Source: Bacillota bacterium (GTDB taxonomy: Bacteria > Bacillota > Dethiobacteria > DTU022). Taken from it: a DNA stretch of 55,364 bases. Below are positions 42,638-51,038 of the stretch, piece by piece (position 1 is the stretch's first letter; each line of letters begins with the position of its first letter). The notes beneath the pieces are model-generated. The model was given only the letters and a program-made list of their open reading frames with translations. It was not told where the DNA came from and did not search any database. A program made the position numbers and the translations under genes. The DNA lies in contig JAUWPV010000011.1 of NCBI GenBank assembly GCA_030611385.1, forward strand, positions 1 through 55,364. The letters run 5' to 3'.

Positions 42638-43552
42638 ATGGCAATATGTGGGTGGCGTGAGATGTGCAAACAAAAAAGAATACCATCAGCACTGAATAGC
42701 TATGAGCAGATTGCCCTGCTTAAACAGCCTAACCAAAAAGCGCCTACGGGCTTACGAAATCTATGCATAATCAGCCTGATGCTTAAAACAGGTTTACGGG
42801 TCAGTGAAATGCTCAACCTGAAACATAATAATCTGGATTCGGAGAATGGTACGGTTTATATAAACGAAAGTGGGGCGGCGCGAGGACGCACCCTTATAAT
42901 CGCTCAGGCAGAATTGGAATTGTTAACTAAATGGCGTCATATCAGGCCGCAGAGCAGTATCTATTTATTTTCAACGTTGAATGGAGGCCGCCTGAAAGAC
43001 CGTTATATCCGGGAAATGATCAAAAGACTGGCCTTTAAGGCTGGAATAAATAAAGATGTTCATCCATACGTGCTGCGCTATACATTTGCTGTCGATTTTA
43101 TGAAAGAGACCGGGAATATAGAGCGTCTGCAGGGAGCGCTCGGTCATAGAGACCCTGGGGCAACAAAGGCTTATCTGAAATTTTTTTTCGAAGATTATCA
43201 CGAACCGATTACTGATGATGCGCCGATCAGTCGCAGTGGAACTCCGGTTTTAGAAGAAGAACAAAAATGTTTTGCAGACTTTACGAAGGCAGCAGGATCA
43301 CCTAAAGAAATATGTAAAGAGGAACAGAAGGTGAATAACACAAACGCCAATACTACCGGTTACGTTCAGAGTGCTGAAGCAGACGAAAAGCTATCGATAA
43401 CAGTTGTTGCCGAAAACAGTGTTCCGAAACATAATAGAATTCCGGCAATAAAATGCAGCCGTTGCGATTATATAATACGCTACCAGGGTGATTGCCCGCA
43501 ATGCGGAGTTTCATTTGTAACCATTTTAAGGCATTGGGGAAGAAATATCTGA
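42638..43552 (+). CDS. Tyrosine recombinase-like protein with C-terminal zinc ribbon
   Basis: The 304-residue protein has a phage-integrase catalytic domain at about 20-185: Arg54 (GLRVSEML), Arg147 (VLRYTFA), His170 (LGHRDPGATKAYL) and the nucleophile Tyr179. The catalytic histidine expected three residues before Arg147 is Tyr144. There is no full N-terminal core-binding domain. After a linker of about 80 residues, a zinc ribbon with C273, C276, C286 and C289 ends the chain. That combination is unusual. It may be a chromosomal recombinase or a DNA-binding relic; no attachment site is obvious. ATG 42638 or ATG 42662 could be the start, both with weak sites. Confidence 0.7.
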   Translation: MAICGWREMCKQKRIPSALNSYEQIALLKQPNQKAPTGLRNLCIISLMLKTGLRVSEMLNLKHNNLDSENGTVYINESGAARGRTLIIAQAELELLTKWRHIRPQSSIYLFSTLNGGRLKDRYIREMIKRLAFKAGINKDVHPYVLRYTFAVDFMKETGNIERLQGALGHRDPGATKAYLKFFFEDYHEPITDDAPISRSGTPVLEEEQKCFADFTKAAGSPKEICKEEQKVNNTNANTTGYVQSAEADEKLSITVVAENSVPKHNRIPAIKCSRCDYIIRYQGDCPQCGVSFVTILRHWGRNI

Positions 43553-43609
43553 GTAGAGAGGACCAGCAAATTATATTTTAAGTCCATTATTAACTTCCGA
43601 TAATACATC

Positions 43610-43646
43610 TTATGTAAACTAAGAGATCTAAAAGGATTATGTAAAC
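43610..43646 (+). repeat. Pair of 10-base direct repeats TTATGTAAAC
   Basis: TTATGTAAAC occurs at 43610-43619 and 43637-43646, 27 bases apart, in a non-coding gap. Such spaced copies resemble transposase-binding sites at the end of IS21-type elements, but no transposase remains nearby. Confidence 0.45.
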
Positions 43647-43736
43647 GGCCAACCTCCTCCCGATTCATTAAAGATAACGATTTGGCAGGTTAGAAGTAGT
43701 TGATCGGTTTTTGTTTGTGTTTGATCTATTAATAAC

Positions 43737-43745
43737 TGATATAAT
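43737..43745 (+). promoter_or_regulatory. Extended -10 element before the lipoprotein gene
   Basis: TGATATAAT is a perfect extended -10. No good -35 lies at the usual distance. The start would be near 43752. Confidence 0.45.
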
Positions 43746-43788
43746 CAGTAAAGAACTTTTGAAATAATGAAAGCGCAGGTAAATTTAC

Positions 43789-44670
43789 TTGAGTAGAAAG
43801 TTAATCTTTGCTGTGATTGTCCTCCTCTCTGCCGCTGTTTTAATAATGACCTCCTGTCGAGACGACAGTCTTCAACAAACCCACGACTCTGAAAATGAAT
43901 ACACTGCTATGGACAAAGTTCAGCAGATTGAAGATGATGCAACCCACAGCCCTGACAATGATAAATCTAAAACTTCGGTATTACCGCGTATCGGTATTTA
44001 CGCTGGTAGTGGAAGTTGGGACGTGAATGTAGAAGCCCTGCAGCATTTTTTAGATCAATATGGTTTTGAATGGACATTATTCGATGAACAGGCTATTGAA
44101 ACAGTTGATTTGACTGAACAGTTTGAGATCATTTGGTTTCCTGGTGGATTTGCCGGTGATTATAAATATTCGGTCACCAGCCACGCAAACATTCGTTCTT
44201 TTATTGAAAATGGCGGCTCATATATCGGCAGCTGCGCCGGTGCTTACTATGCCTCTGACATCATGTGCTGGCTTGGCAGTGATGATGATTATCCCCTGAA
44301 CCTCTTTGACGGCAAAGGAATCGGCCCCCTGGCCGGCCTGATTACCTGGGGTGAGATTGCCTCTTTTAACCTCGCGGAAGGCCATCCCGCCAATAGTGGT
44401 TTCGAAAGTCATATTGAAATGTACTACTTCGACGGCCCATATTTCGAACCATATAATAGCGACACCATTGAAGTACTGGCACGTTACAGCGCAAATCAAG
44501 AACCGGCTGTTATCGCCGGGCGCTTCGTAAGCGGTAAATACTTATTGCTGGGCCCTCATCCCGAGCTTGGCGGTTGTACTCCGGATTCACCGGATTTCAG
44601 AGTGGACGGCCAAGAAGGTGCTCAATGGCCGTGGCTCTATTCCATTCTGTGCTGGTTTATTCTTTGGTAA
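43789..44670 (+). CDS. Lipoprotein with BPL_N / glutamine amidotransferase-like domain
   Basis: A 293-residue exported lipoprotein. The signal peptide has a basic start SRKL, a hydrophobic core and the lipobox MTSC (Cys23). An acidic linker reaches about residue 60. The domain that follows has the class I GATase-like fold of biotin-protein-ligase N-terminal (BPL_N) domains: IWFPGGFAGDY near 118, the nucleophile elbow YIGSCAGAYY with a cysteine near 146, and LLLGPHPE near 263 with a histidine. The substrate is unknown. TTG 43789 is a weak start with only GCAGGT upstream. A CapA-like gene follows. Confidence 0.75.
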   Translation: MSRKLIFAVIVLLSAAVLIMTSCRDDSLQQTHDSENEYTAMDKVQQIEDDATHSPDNDKSKTSVLPRIGIYAGSGSWDVNVEALQHFLDQYGFEWTLFDEQAIETVDLTEQFEIIWFPGGFAGDYKYSVTSHANIRSFIENGGSYIGSCAGAYYASDIMCWLGSDDDYPLNLFDGKGIGPLAGLITWGEIASFNLAEGHPANSGFESHIEMYYFDGPYFEPYNSDTIEVLARYSANQEPAVIAGRFVSGKYLLLGPHPELGGCTPDSPDFRVDGQEGAQWPWLYSILCWFILW

Positions 44671-44732
44671 GAAACATGCTAATACGCTATGTTATAATTA
44701 ATGCAGTAAACCGAAAGGGATGGTGAGCAGGA

Positions 44733-46052
44733 GTGCGTCGCATTTTATTTATTGCAACATTTATAGCTCTGCTAGTCTTCGCATTTTTTATCGGCACGAA
44801 AACAGAAGTTATTTTTCCTCTGAATACCCTTTTTAATCGAACAGCAGCCGGAACAATCGATGAAAGTGATCCCGGAGATGCCGAACCGTATCCTGAGGAA
44901 GAACCAGAACCGGATCTGCGCACCGTCAACGTCGTGATTGTTGGTAATATATTTCCGCATTTACCCCAGATTGAACAGGCTTATGTCGAAGAGGGCCTTT
45001 ACGATTTCAGACCCAGCTTTGAGATTATCGCTCCGCTCTTGCAGGCGGCAGATCTGGCCATTGGCGACTTGGAAACATCCCAGGCCGGTCCAGATATTTC
45101 TTTCATCGGCTACAGCGGCTACAGCGGTTTCCCCTGTTTCAACACCCCGCAGGAGTTATCTGTTGCTCTCCAGGAGGCCGGTATAGATATACTTACCCTT
45201 GCCAATAATCATGCCCTGGATCGAGGGCTTGACGGGTTGATGGTTACGCTGGATCATCTTCGCCGTATTGGGATAAGGACCTTTGGCGCTTATAAAAGCC
45301 AGGAGGAGCGTGATATACCCCTGATTGTCGAGCGCGATGGTATCAAAATCGCTTTAATCGGTTACACCTTCAGCACGAACGGTATTCCCGTTCCCGAAGG
45401 ACATGAATACTGTGTTAACTTTACTCCGGGATTTGAAGATATAACCCCAATCATTGCCGATATTGAAACAGCCAGAAATAATGGGGCTGACCTTGTTGCT
45501 ATTTTCACCCACTGGGGTGATGCTGAGTACGCTGCCGAACCACAGCCCCAATATCTGCGCCAGGTAGCAGCGGAGTTGGCTTCCGTCGGGGCAGATCTGA
45601 TCATCGGCGGCCATGCCAAATTTGTCCAACCGATTGAGTGGTTCTTTAATGAAAGGGAAGACGGAACAGAAAGAACTACACTGGCTATCTACGCCCAGGG
45701 AACCTTTCTTTCAAACCAGCATTATCCAAATAACCCATCTCCTCATGTTGAATATGGTCTTATCCTGGATCTGGATCTTACAAAAAATATGGATAGCGGT
45801 GAGGCCTGGATAAGCGGAGTCGATTACGAGATAACCTGGGTACACCGCTTATGGCGCCATCGAATCCTGCCTCTTTCAGCTGTTTTTGCCGGATCCCCTC
45901 AAGAATATAATTTAACTGAGAGCAAAGTAGAAGAACTGAAAACCTGGCATCAGCGAACTATTGATAATGCCGAAGCGTACGGTTATTCTGTCGCAAAAGC
46001 AAGGGCCCTGGAGATTTCAGAATCTCTTTTTGACAAAGCACACAGCAATTAA
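44733..46052 (+). CDS. CapA-family (PGA_cap) calcineurin-like phosphoesterase
   Basis: The 439-residue protein has an N-terminal membrane anchor (residues 3-21), an acidic proline-rich spacer (near 43-60), then a PGA_cap metallophosphoesterase domain. GDLETSQAG near 110, LANNHALDRG near 157, FTHWGDAEY near 255 and GADLIIGGHAKFVQPIEW near 285 supply the metal-binding Asp, Asn and His residues. CapA proteins take part in poly-gamma-glutamate export or anchoring, but many relatives have unknown roles and no capB/capC lie here. GTG 44733 has GCAGGA just upstream. It is probably an envelope protein. Confidence 0.85.
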   Translation: MRRILFIATFIALLVFAFFIGTKTEVIFPLNTLFNRTAAGTIDESDPGDAEPYPEEEPEPDLRTVNVVIVGNIFPHLPQIEQAYVEEGLYDFRPSFEIIAPLLQAADLAIGDLETSQAGPDISFIGYSGYSGFPCFNTPQELSVALQEAGIDILTLANNHALDRGLDGLMVTLDHLRRIGIRTFGAYKSQEERDIPLIVERDGIKIALIGYTFSTNGIPVPEGHEYCVNFTPGFEDITPIIADIETARNNGADLVAIFTHWGDAEYAAEPQPQYLRQVAAELASVGADLIIGGHAKFVQPIEWFFNEREDGTERTTLAIYAQGTFLSNQHYPNNPSPHVEYGLILDLDLTKNMDSGEAWISGVDYEITWVHRLWRHRILPLSAVFAGSPQEYNLTESKVEELKTWHQRTIDNAEAYGYSVAKARALEISESLFDKAHSN

Positions 46053-46077
46053 AGAATAAAAGGAGTGGAAATACGCT

Positions 46078-47298
46078 TTGAAGATTGGCTTTTTTACTGA
46101 TAGTTTTCGTCCTTATACCAGTGGTGTTGTCAGATCGATCGAACTCTTTTCTCGTGAATTCACCGCCCGCGGTCATGAAGTATATATATTTGGCCCGGAC
46201 TACCCCCTTTTGCACCCACCCAAGGAAGAAGGAGTCTTTCGTTTTATCTCTTTACCGGCGCCGACAATGCCCGATTTTTCTATACCGATACCAATTTCTG
46301 TCCGACTGGGTCCGACTATTAAACGGCTCGGCCTTGATGTAATTCATGTTCACTCACCGTTCTTTTTAGGCAGCCTGGGCGCAAGAGCGGCCAGGCGTTA
46401 CCGGTTGCCTTTGATCTTCACATTTCATACTCTTTATGATCAGTACGTTCATTACTTTCCGATTGCCGAAAAAACCTCTAAAAAGATCGTGCAGACGATC
46501 GGACGTGAATTTTGTAACCGCTGTAACATGGTTGTTGCCCCTTCACAGCTTGTTGTCAATTATCTGCAGCGAATTGGCGTCGAAGCGCCAATTGTCAATA
46601 TTCCCACTGGCATTGACCTTGCAGAATTTAGAGATCTTGATAATAACTGGCTCAAGAAGAACTGTGGGCTAAAAGAGGAAGATAAAGTATTACTGTTTGT
46701 CGGGAGGTTGGGTAAGGAAAAGAATGTTGCCTTCCTGATGAAATCATTTAATGCCGTACATCACCAATTTCCATCAACTCGCCTGGTCCTGGTTGGCAAA
46801 GGCCCCCAGGAAAACTACCTGCACCAACTCTGCAGACAGCTGGGCCTTGAAAATAAGGTCGTTTTTACGGGCGTACTCTCACGTCAAAAAATCGTTCACT
46901 GTTATGCCAGTGCCGACTTATTTGTCTTTCCGTCGGTAACTGAGACTCAGGGCCTGGTGATCGGCGAAGCAAAGGCAGCCGGCCTCCCGGTTGTCGCTAT
47001 TCGCGCTTTCGGACCGGCAGAAATGGTTGCACACGGCGAGGATGGATTATTAACCGAACCATCCCTCTCGTCTTTCACAGACGCTATAATGCAGTTGCTG
47101 CAGAATAAACAGCTTTATGACAGCATGCGTATACAGGCTTTAATAAATGCCCCGCGTATTTCTTCTTCTAATTGTGCTGAAATGATGCTTGAAGTATATC
47201 AGGATCTGCTTGATGAGCAAGTATGTGCTTCACGCAAAAGGAATCCTTACCTGAAGAAATTACTAAAACCGAATAAAAGGAGTAACCGCTTATTCTAG
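46078..47298 (+). CDS. GT4 glycosyltransferase (glycolipid synthase-like)
   Basis: The 406-residue GT-B enzyme has an N-terminal acceptor domain IGFFTDSFRPYTSGVVRSI at 3-21, VIHVHSPFFLG near 90 and TFHTLYDQYVHYFP near 120. The C-terminal donor domain has FVGRLGKEKN near 205, LVGKGPQE near 238, and the GT4 EX7E motif ETQGLVIGEAKAAGLPVV near 285. It resembles diacylglycerol glucosyltransferases that build membrane glycolipids, and PimB-like mannosyltransferases are an alternative. TTG 46078 lies after AAAGGAGTGG. It completes an envelope-type trio with the two preceding genes. Confidence 0.85.
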   Translation: MKIGFFTDSFRPYTSGVVRSIELFSREFTARGHEVYIFGPDYPLLHPPKEEGVFRFISLPAPTMPDFSIPIPISVRLGPTIKRLGLDVIHVHSPFFLGSLGARAARRYRLPLIFTFHTLYDQYVHYFPIAEKTSKKIVQTIGREFCNRCNMVVAPSQLVVNYLQRIGVEAPIVNIPTGIDLAEFRDLDNNWLKKNCGLKEEDKVLLFVGRLGKEKNVAFLMKSFNAVHHQFPSTRLVLVGKGPQENYLHQLCRQLGLENKVVFTGVLSRQKIVHCYASADLFVFPSVTETQGLVIGEAKAAGLPVVAIRAFGPAEMVAHGEDGLLTEPSLSSFTDAIMQLLQNKQLYDSMRIQALINAPRISSSNCAEMMLEVYQDLLDEQVCASRKRNPYLKKLLKPNKRSNRLF

Positions 47299-47340
47299 GG
47301 TGGTTTGCCCAATTATACCCGCTGTATGCTGCTCAAAGGC

Positions 47341-47369
47341 TTGCTAACATCAAGCAATTTGAGTATAAT
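47341..47369 (+). promoter_or_regulatory. Promoter of tRNA-Gln
   Basis: TTGCTA (47341-47346), a 17-base spacer and TATAAT (47364-47369), eleven bases before the tRNA. Confidence 0.85.
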
Positions 47370-47379
47370 CTAATAGAGA

Positions 47380-47453
47380 TGCGGGATGGTGTAGCGGTAG
47401 CACGGGTGCCTCTGGAGCATCAAGCCTAGGTTCGATCCCTAGTCCCGCAGCCA
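47380..47453 (+). tRNA. tRNA-Gln (CTG)
   Basis: A cloverleaf with acceptor TGCGGGA/TCCCGCA, D-arm TGGTGTAGCGGTAGCA, anticodon loop CTCTGGA (anticodon CTG), T-arm GGTTCGATCCC, discriminator G and encoded CCA. The opening U-A pair is typical of tRNA-Gln. It faces gltX, which ends 41 bases away. Confidence 0.95.
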
Positions 47454-47493
47454 GTTATTTAAAATCTCCGATCATATAATCACCGGATAGATT

Positions 47494-48948
47494 CTAGAAC
47501 AAGGCTAAACGATGATCAACGTAAGCTGCCGCTCTCTCTAACCTTTCAACAGTTCTCTCCCGTCCGAGTAAAGCCATAATCTCAAATAGCCCCGGGCCAC
47601 CGGTTCGTCCGGTTATAGCCAGGCGGGTTGGAGCGATCAGACTGCCGGCAGATATTTCGAGATTCTCACTCAATGAATGGTATTTCATTTCAGTTGTTTC
47701 CATGTCAAAAGGCTCAAGTTTACGCAGCGCTTCAGCCATGGTACGCATCAATTCAGCTGCTCCCTCTTTGGTAAAGTGTTTTTTATCTCCTTTTTCGTCA
47801 TAATCGTAATTGTCCCGATAAAAGTAAGTTGATACATCAGCCAGTTCGAGCATGGTTTTGGCTCTTTCGCGTACTGTAGCAATAACTTTCTTTAAATAAT
47901 CACACTCCGGAACAGTAAGCTCGTTGTCGATAAGCCCTTTCTTTTCAAAAAAAGGACGAGCGGCTTCAACCAGTTTGTCAAGGTTATATTCGCGAATGTA
48001 ATGACTGTTCATCCAGGCTAATTTGTCGGTATCATAGATAGCGGCAGTTTTATTAACTTTCTGCAGGCTGAACTTGCTGACTAGATCCGCCAGTGAAAAT
48101 AGCTCCTCTTCTCCGCCGGGTGACCAACCAAGCAGGGCCATATAATTGATCAGGGCCTCCGGAAGAAAACCTTCTGTTCGAAATTCTTCAACGGCAGTAG
48201 CGCCATGCCTTTTACTCAGCTTGCTGCGGTCGGGAGCGAGGATCATCGGAACGTGAGCAAAACGCGGTAATCTGGAACCCAGCGCTAAAGCACACAGTTG
48301 TTGACGCGGTGTATTGGATAGATGTTCTTCAGCGCGAATAATGTCGGTTATCTCCATTTGCAAGTCATCGACAACGCTGGCAAAGTTATACGTTGGTAGG
48401 CCGTTAGATTTAATAATGATAAAATCATCGATACCAGAGTTCTCAAAAGAAACCGCTCCCCGGATTTCATCTTTGACTACCGTGACTCCCTGGTCCGGTG
48501 TCAGCAGCCTGGTTACCGCTTTCTTCCCGGCCTTAATAAAAATATTTACCTCTTCCAAGGTCAGGTTTCGACAGGTGCCGGGATATAAATAGGTCCGGTT
48601 TTCAGTACGGGCCGTTTCACGATCGGTTGCAAGATCTTCGATACTACAATAGCAGTGATAAGCTTTTTTTTCTGAAATCAGTTTTTCAGCTGCACGGTTA
48701 TACTTATGCAATCTTTTTGACTGGTAATAAGGCCCTTCATCCCAATTCAACCCCAACCAGCGCATCGAGGCAATCAGTTTATCAATATAATCTGAACGCG
48801 AGCGTTCAAGATCGGTGTCGTCAATCCGCAGGACAAATGTTCCGCCGACAGATCGCACGTAAAGATAATTAAACAAAGCGGTTCGGGCGCCGCCGATATG
48901 AAGTTCCCCGGTGGGACTGGGGGCAAATCGTACTTTGATACCGGACAC
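47494..48948 (-). CDS. gltX: Glutamyl-tRNA synthetase
   Basis: A 484-residue class I synthetase with the HIGH motif as HIGG in FAPSPTGELHIGGAR (residues 8-22), the KMSKS motif as KLSKR near 247, and the discriminating-type anticodon-binding helical domain behind it. It charges tRNA-Glu. In bacteria with GatCAB a non-discriminating form also charges tRNA-Gln, and the tRNA-Gln(CTG) gene right across the terminus is suggestive but not decisive. GTG 48948 follows AGGGGAG. The gene comes last in a minus-strand run after the sodium pump genes. Confidence 0.95.
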   Translation of the reverse strand: MSGIKVRFAPSPTGELHIGGARTALFNYLYVRSVGGTFVLRIDDTDLERSRSDYIDKLIASMRWLGLNWDEGPYYQSKRLHKYNRAAEKLISEKKAYHCYCSIEDLATDRETARTENRTYLYPGTCRNLTLEEVNIFIKAGKKAVTRLLTPDQGVTVVKDEIRGAVSFENSGIDDFIIIKSNGLPTYNFASVVDDLQMEITDIIRAEEHLSNTPRQQLCALALGSRLPRFAHVPMILAPDRSKLSKRHGATAVEEFRTEGFLPEALINYMALLGWSPGGEEELFSLADLVSKFSLQKVNKTAAIYDTDKLAWMNSHYIREYNLDKLVEAARPFFEKKGLIDNELTVPECDYLKKVIATVRERAKTMLELADVSTYFYRDNYDYDEKGDKKHFTKEGAAELMRTMAEALRKLEPFDMETTEMKYHSLSENLEISAGSLIAPTRLAITGRTGGPGLFEIMALLGRERTVERLERAAAYVDHRLALF

Positions 48949-48966
48949 TAAGACACCGCTCCCCTG

Positions 48967-50100
48967 TTAACTCAGAATTGACAGCAGAATACCGGCTGCG
49001 ATCGCCGAACCGATTACTCCAGCTACATTAGGTCCCATAGCGTGCATCAACAGGTAGTTGTTTGGATTCTCTTCTTTACCTACTGTTTGGGATACACGGG
49101 CTGCCATCGGTACAGCTGATACTCCGGCTGAACCGATCAGCGGATTGATTTTACCTTTTGTAATTACATAAAGAAGCTTACCCATCAAGACACCGCCTGC
49201 CGTTCCGAAAGAGAAGGCAGTTAAACCGAGTAAAATTATCTTGATTGTATCCGGAGTTAAAAAATATGCTGCTGTTGCCTTAGCGCCAACTGTCAACCCC
49301 AGGAATATAACGACGATATTATTTAACTCGTTTTGGGCCGCTTTACTTAATCGCTCGGTTACGCCGGTTTCCCGGATTAGATTACCAAACATGAGCATCC
49401 CTAATAAAGGCAATGCCGCTGGTAGTAAAAGCCCGGTGAGAACGATGACGATAATCGGGAAAATAATTTTTTCGGTCTTAGAAACGGGTCTAAGCTGCTC
49501 CATAACAACCTGGCGTTCTTTTTTACTGGTCAACAGCCGCATGATCGGCGGTTGTATGATTGGTACCAGAGCCATATAAGAGTAAGCGGCAATAGCAATG
49601 GAACCGAGCAGTTCTGGTGCAAGACGGTTGGCCAGGAATATGGCTGTCGGTCCATCTGCCCCGCCTATTATACCGATTGCCCCGGATTGCTGCGGTGTAA
49701 AACCAAGGAAAAAAGCGCCTATAAAAGTAAGAAAAATACCTATTTGAGCCGCTGCCCCTAGTAACAACGTTACCGGGTTTGCAATCAGCGGTCCAAAATC
49801 AGTCATTGCGCCGATACCTAGAAATATCAGGGGTGGATAAATACCCAGTTCAAGGCCAAGCGATAAATAGTAGAGCAAACCGCCAAGTTGACCATCTATT
49901 GCAACCTGCATCAGGTTGCCCAGGGGTAAGTTAACCAGGAGGATACCAAAACTAATCGGAACTAAAAGTAGCGGTTCGTATTTTTTTGCGATTCCAAGGT
50001 AAAGCAGCACAAAGGCAATTGTAATCATAATTATTTCATTGACATGCAAATTATAAAAACCGGTACCCTGAAAAAATTCTAAAAGCATCTCCAACATCAC
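48967..50100 (-). CDS. Na+-translocating decarboxylase, beta subunit
   Basis: A 377-residue polytopic membrane protein of the OadB/GcdB/MmdB family with about ten helices. The signature [10 protein letters not shown] at 146-155 contains the essential membrane aspartate (Asp149). It couples decarboxylation of carboxybiotin to outward Na+ pumping, as the beta subunit of oxaloacetate, methylmalonyl-CoA or glutaconyl-CoA decarboxylase. GTG 50100 follows AAAGGGG. The biotin protein and gamma subunit genes lie just upstream, but no carboxyltransferase alpha subunit is in the window. Confidence 0.92.
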   Translation of the reverse strand: MMLEMLLEFFQGTGFYNLHVNEIIMITIAFVLLYLGIAKKYEPLLLVPISFGILLVNLPLGNLMQVAIDGQLGGLLYYLSLGLELGIYPPLIFLGIGAMTDFGPLIANPVTLLLGAAAQIGIFLTFIGAFFLGFTPQQSGAIGIIGGADGPTAIFLANRLAPELLGSIAIAAYSYMALVPIIQPPIMRLLTSKKERQVVMEQLRPVSKTEKIIFPIIVIVLTGLLLPAALPLLGMLMFGNLIRETGVTERLSKAAQNELNNIVVIFLGLTVGAKATAAYFLTPDTIKIILLGLTAFSFGTAGGVLMGKLLYVITKGKINPLIGSAGVSAVPMAARVSQTVGKEENPNNYLLMHAMGPNVAGVIGSAIAAGILLSILS

Positions 50101-50140
50101 GGTTCGACCCCTTTCAGATCTGCGGTGGGAGTTCTTTTAA

Positions 50141-50560
50141 TTATGACAGTATGATCAAGGGGTCACCGCTGTTGACCGTATCACCCTTTTTGGCCAATAC
50201 CTGTGTAACAGTGCCTGCCCGCGGAGATGTCAGTTCGTTTTCCATTTTCATTGCTTCCAAGATCAAGAGAACAGCGCCATCCTTGACTGTATCACCCTCC
50301 GTAACCTTAACCTCAATTATTAAACCAGGCATTGGGGCTTTAACATCAAAACTACCCTCTATTGAAGGTGCAGGGGTTTGGCTCGGCAGGTTAGCAGCAG
50401 GTATATTTTTCTGAAGCGGTAATTGACCGGAGCTGGTTGCGGCTGCTCGTTCACTTGGTTTATCAGCAGCACCAAATGAATTTTGTTTTAGTTCTTTTGC
50501 GATTTCTTCTACCTGAACAGTATAAGGTTGACCATCAACAGTTACTTTAAATGTTTTCAC
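50141..50560 (-). CDS. Biotin carboxyl carrier subunit of the Na+ pump
   Basis: The 139 residues have a short N-terminal strand region (KTFKVTVDGQPYTVQVEE), a Pro/Ala-rich linker (about 50-72) and a C-terminal biotinyl domain with EAMKMEN. Lys105 is the biotin attachment site. It shuttles the carboxyl group from the carboxyltransferase to the membrane beta subunit. Its start overlaps the end of the gamma-subunit gene by 14 bases, so the two are coupled. Confidence 0.92.
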   Translation of the reverse strand: MKTFKVTVDGQPYTVQVEEIAKELKQNSFGAADKPSERAAATSSGQLPLQKNIPAANLPSQTPAPSIEGSFDVKAPMPGLIIEVKVTEGDTVKDGAVLLILEAMKMENELTSPRAGTVTQVLAKKGDTVNSGDPLIILS

Positions 50561-50945
50561 GCTGTTTCTTCCTCCTAATATTTACTAACTCCGATTTGTT
50601 TTCAAGCAGCATTTTTCGACCGTTTACCTGCCACTTACTGGCGCTGCCATTACCTGAAGATTGAACCTCAATATTAATTCTGCCTGATCTGATATAGGCA
50701 TTTTCACCCTGCATATATTGATAAACAGCAGCGGTAATTGCAACAGCTGTACGCCGATTTAAGCCCTCATTAAATATCTCCGAAGAATCAATTCCGGCAG
50801 TTGCTTTGTTGGCAGCAGATCTAACGACTGTTCTATTAAAGATAAGATTAAATAACTCGAGTATACCGTAAAGAACAAATAACGTGAGCAAAACCACTGA
50901 AAAGCCGATTACGAGGACTTGAGCTGCAAATTCGAATTTATCCAT
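50547..50945 (-). CDS. OadG-like gamma subunit of the Na+ pump
   Basis: A 132-residue protein with one N-terminal membrane helix (FAAQVLVIGFSVVLLTLFVLY), followed by a soluble tail of moderate charge. Size and plan fit the OadG/MmdD chain that assembles the sodium pump. The start ATG 50945 follows GGGGAGG at 12 bases; an upstream ATG (50972) lies before that site. It comes first in the run gamma, biotin carrier, beta, gltX. Confidence 0.75.
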   Translation of the reverse strand: MDKFEFAAQVLVIGFSVVLLTLFVLYGILELFNLIFNRTVVRSAANKATAGIDSSEIFNEGLNRRTAVAITAAVYQYMQGENAYIRSGRINIEVQSSGNGSASKWQVNGRKMLLENKSELVNIRRKKQRENI

Positions 50946-51038
50946 AGCGCTGTTTATCCTCCCCAAAAACATATAATTGATTCTATCACTTTATCCAACT
51001 TGTGAAAAGGTGTGGCTTTAACTTAAAATCAACAAACT

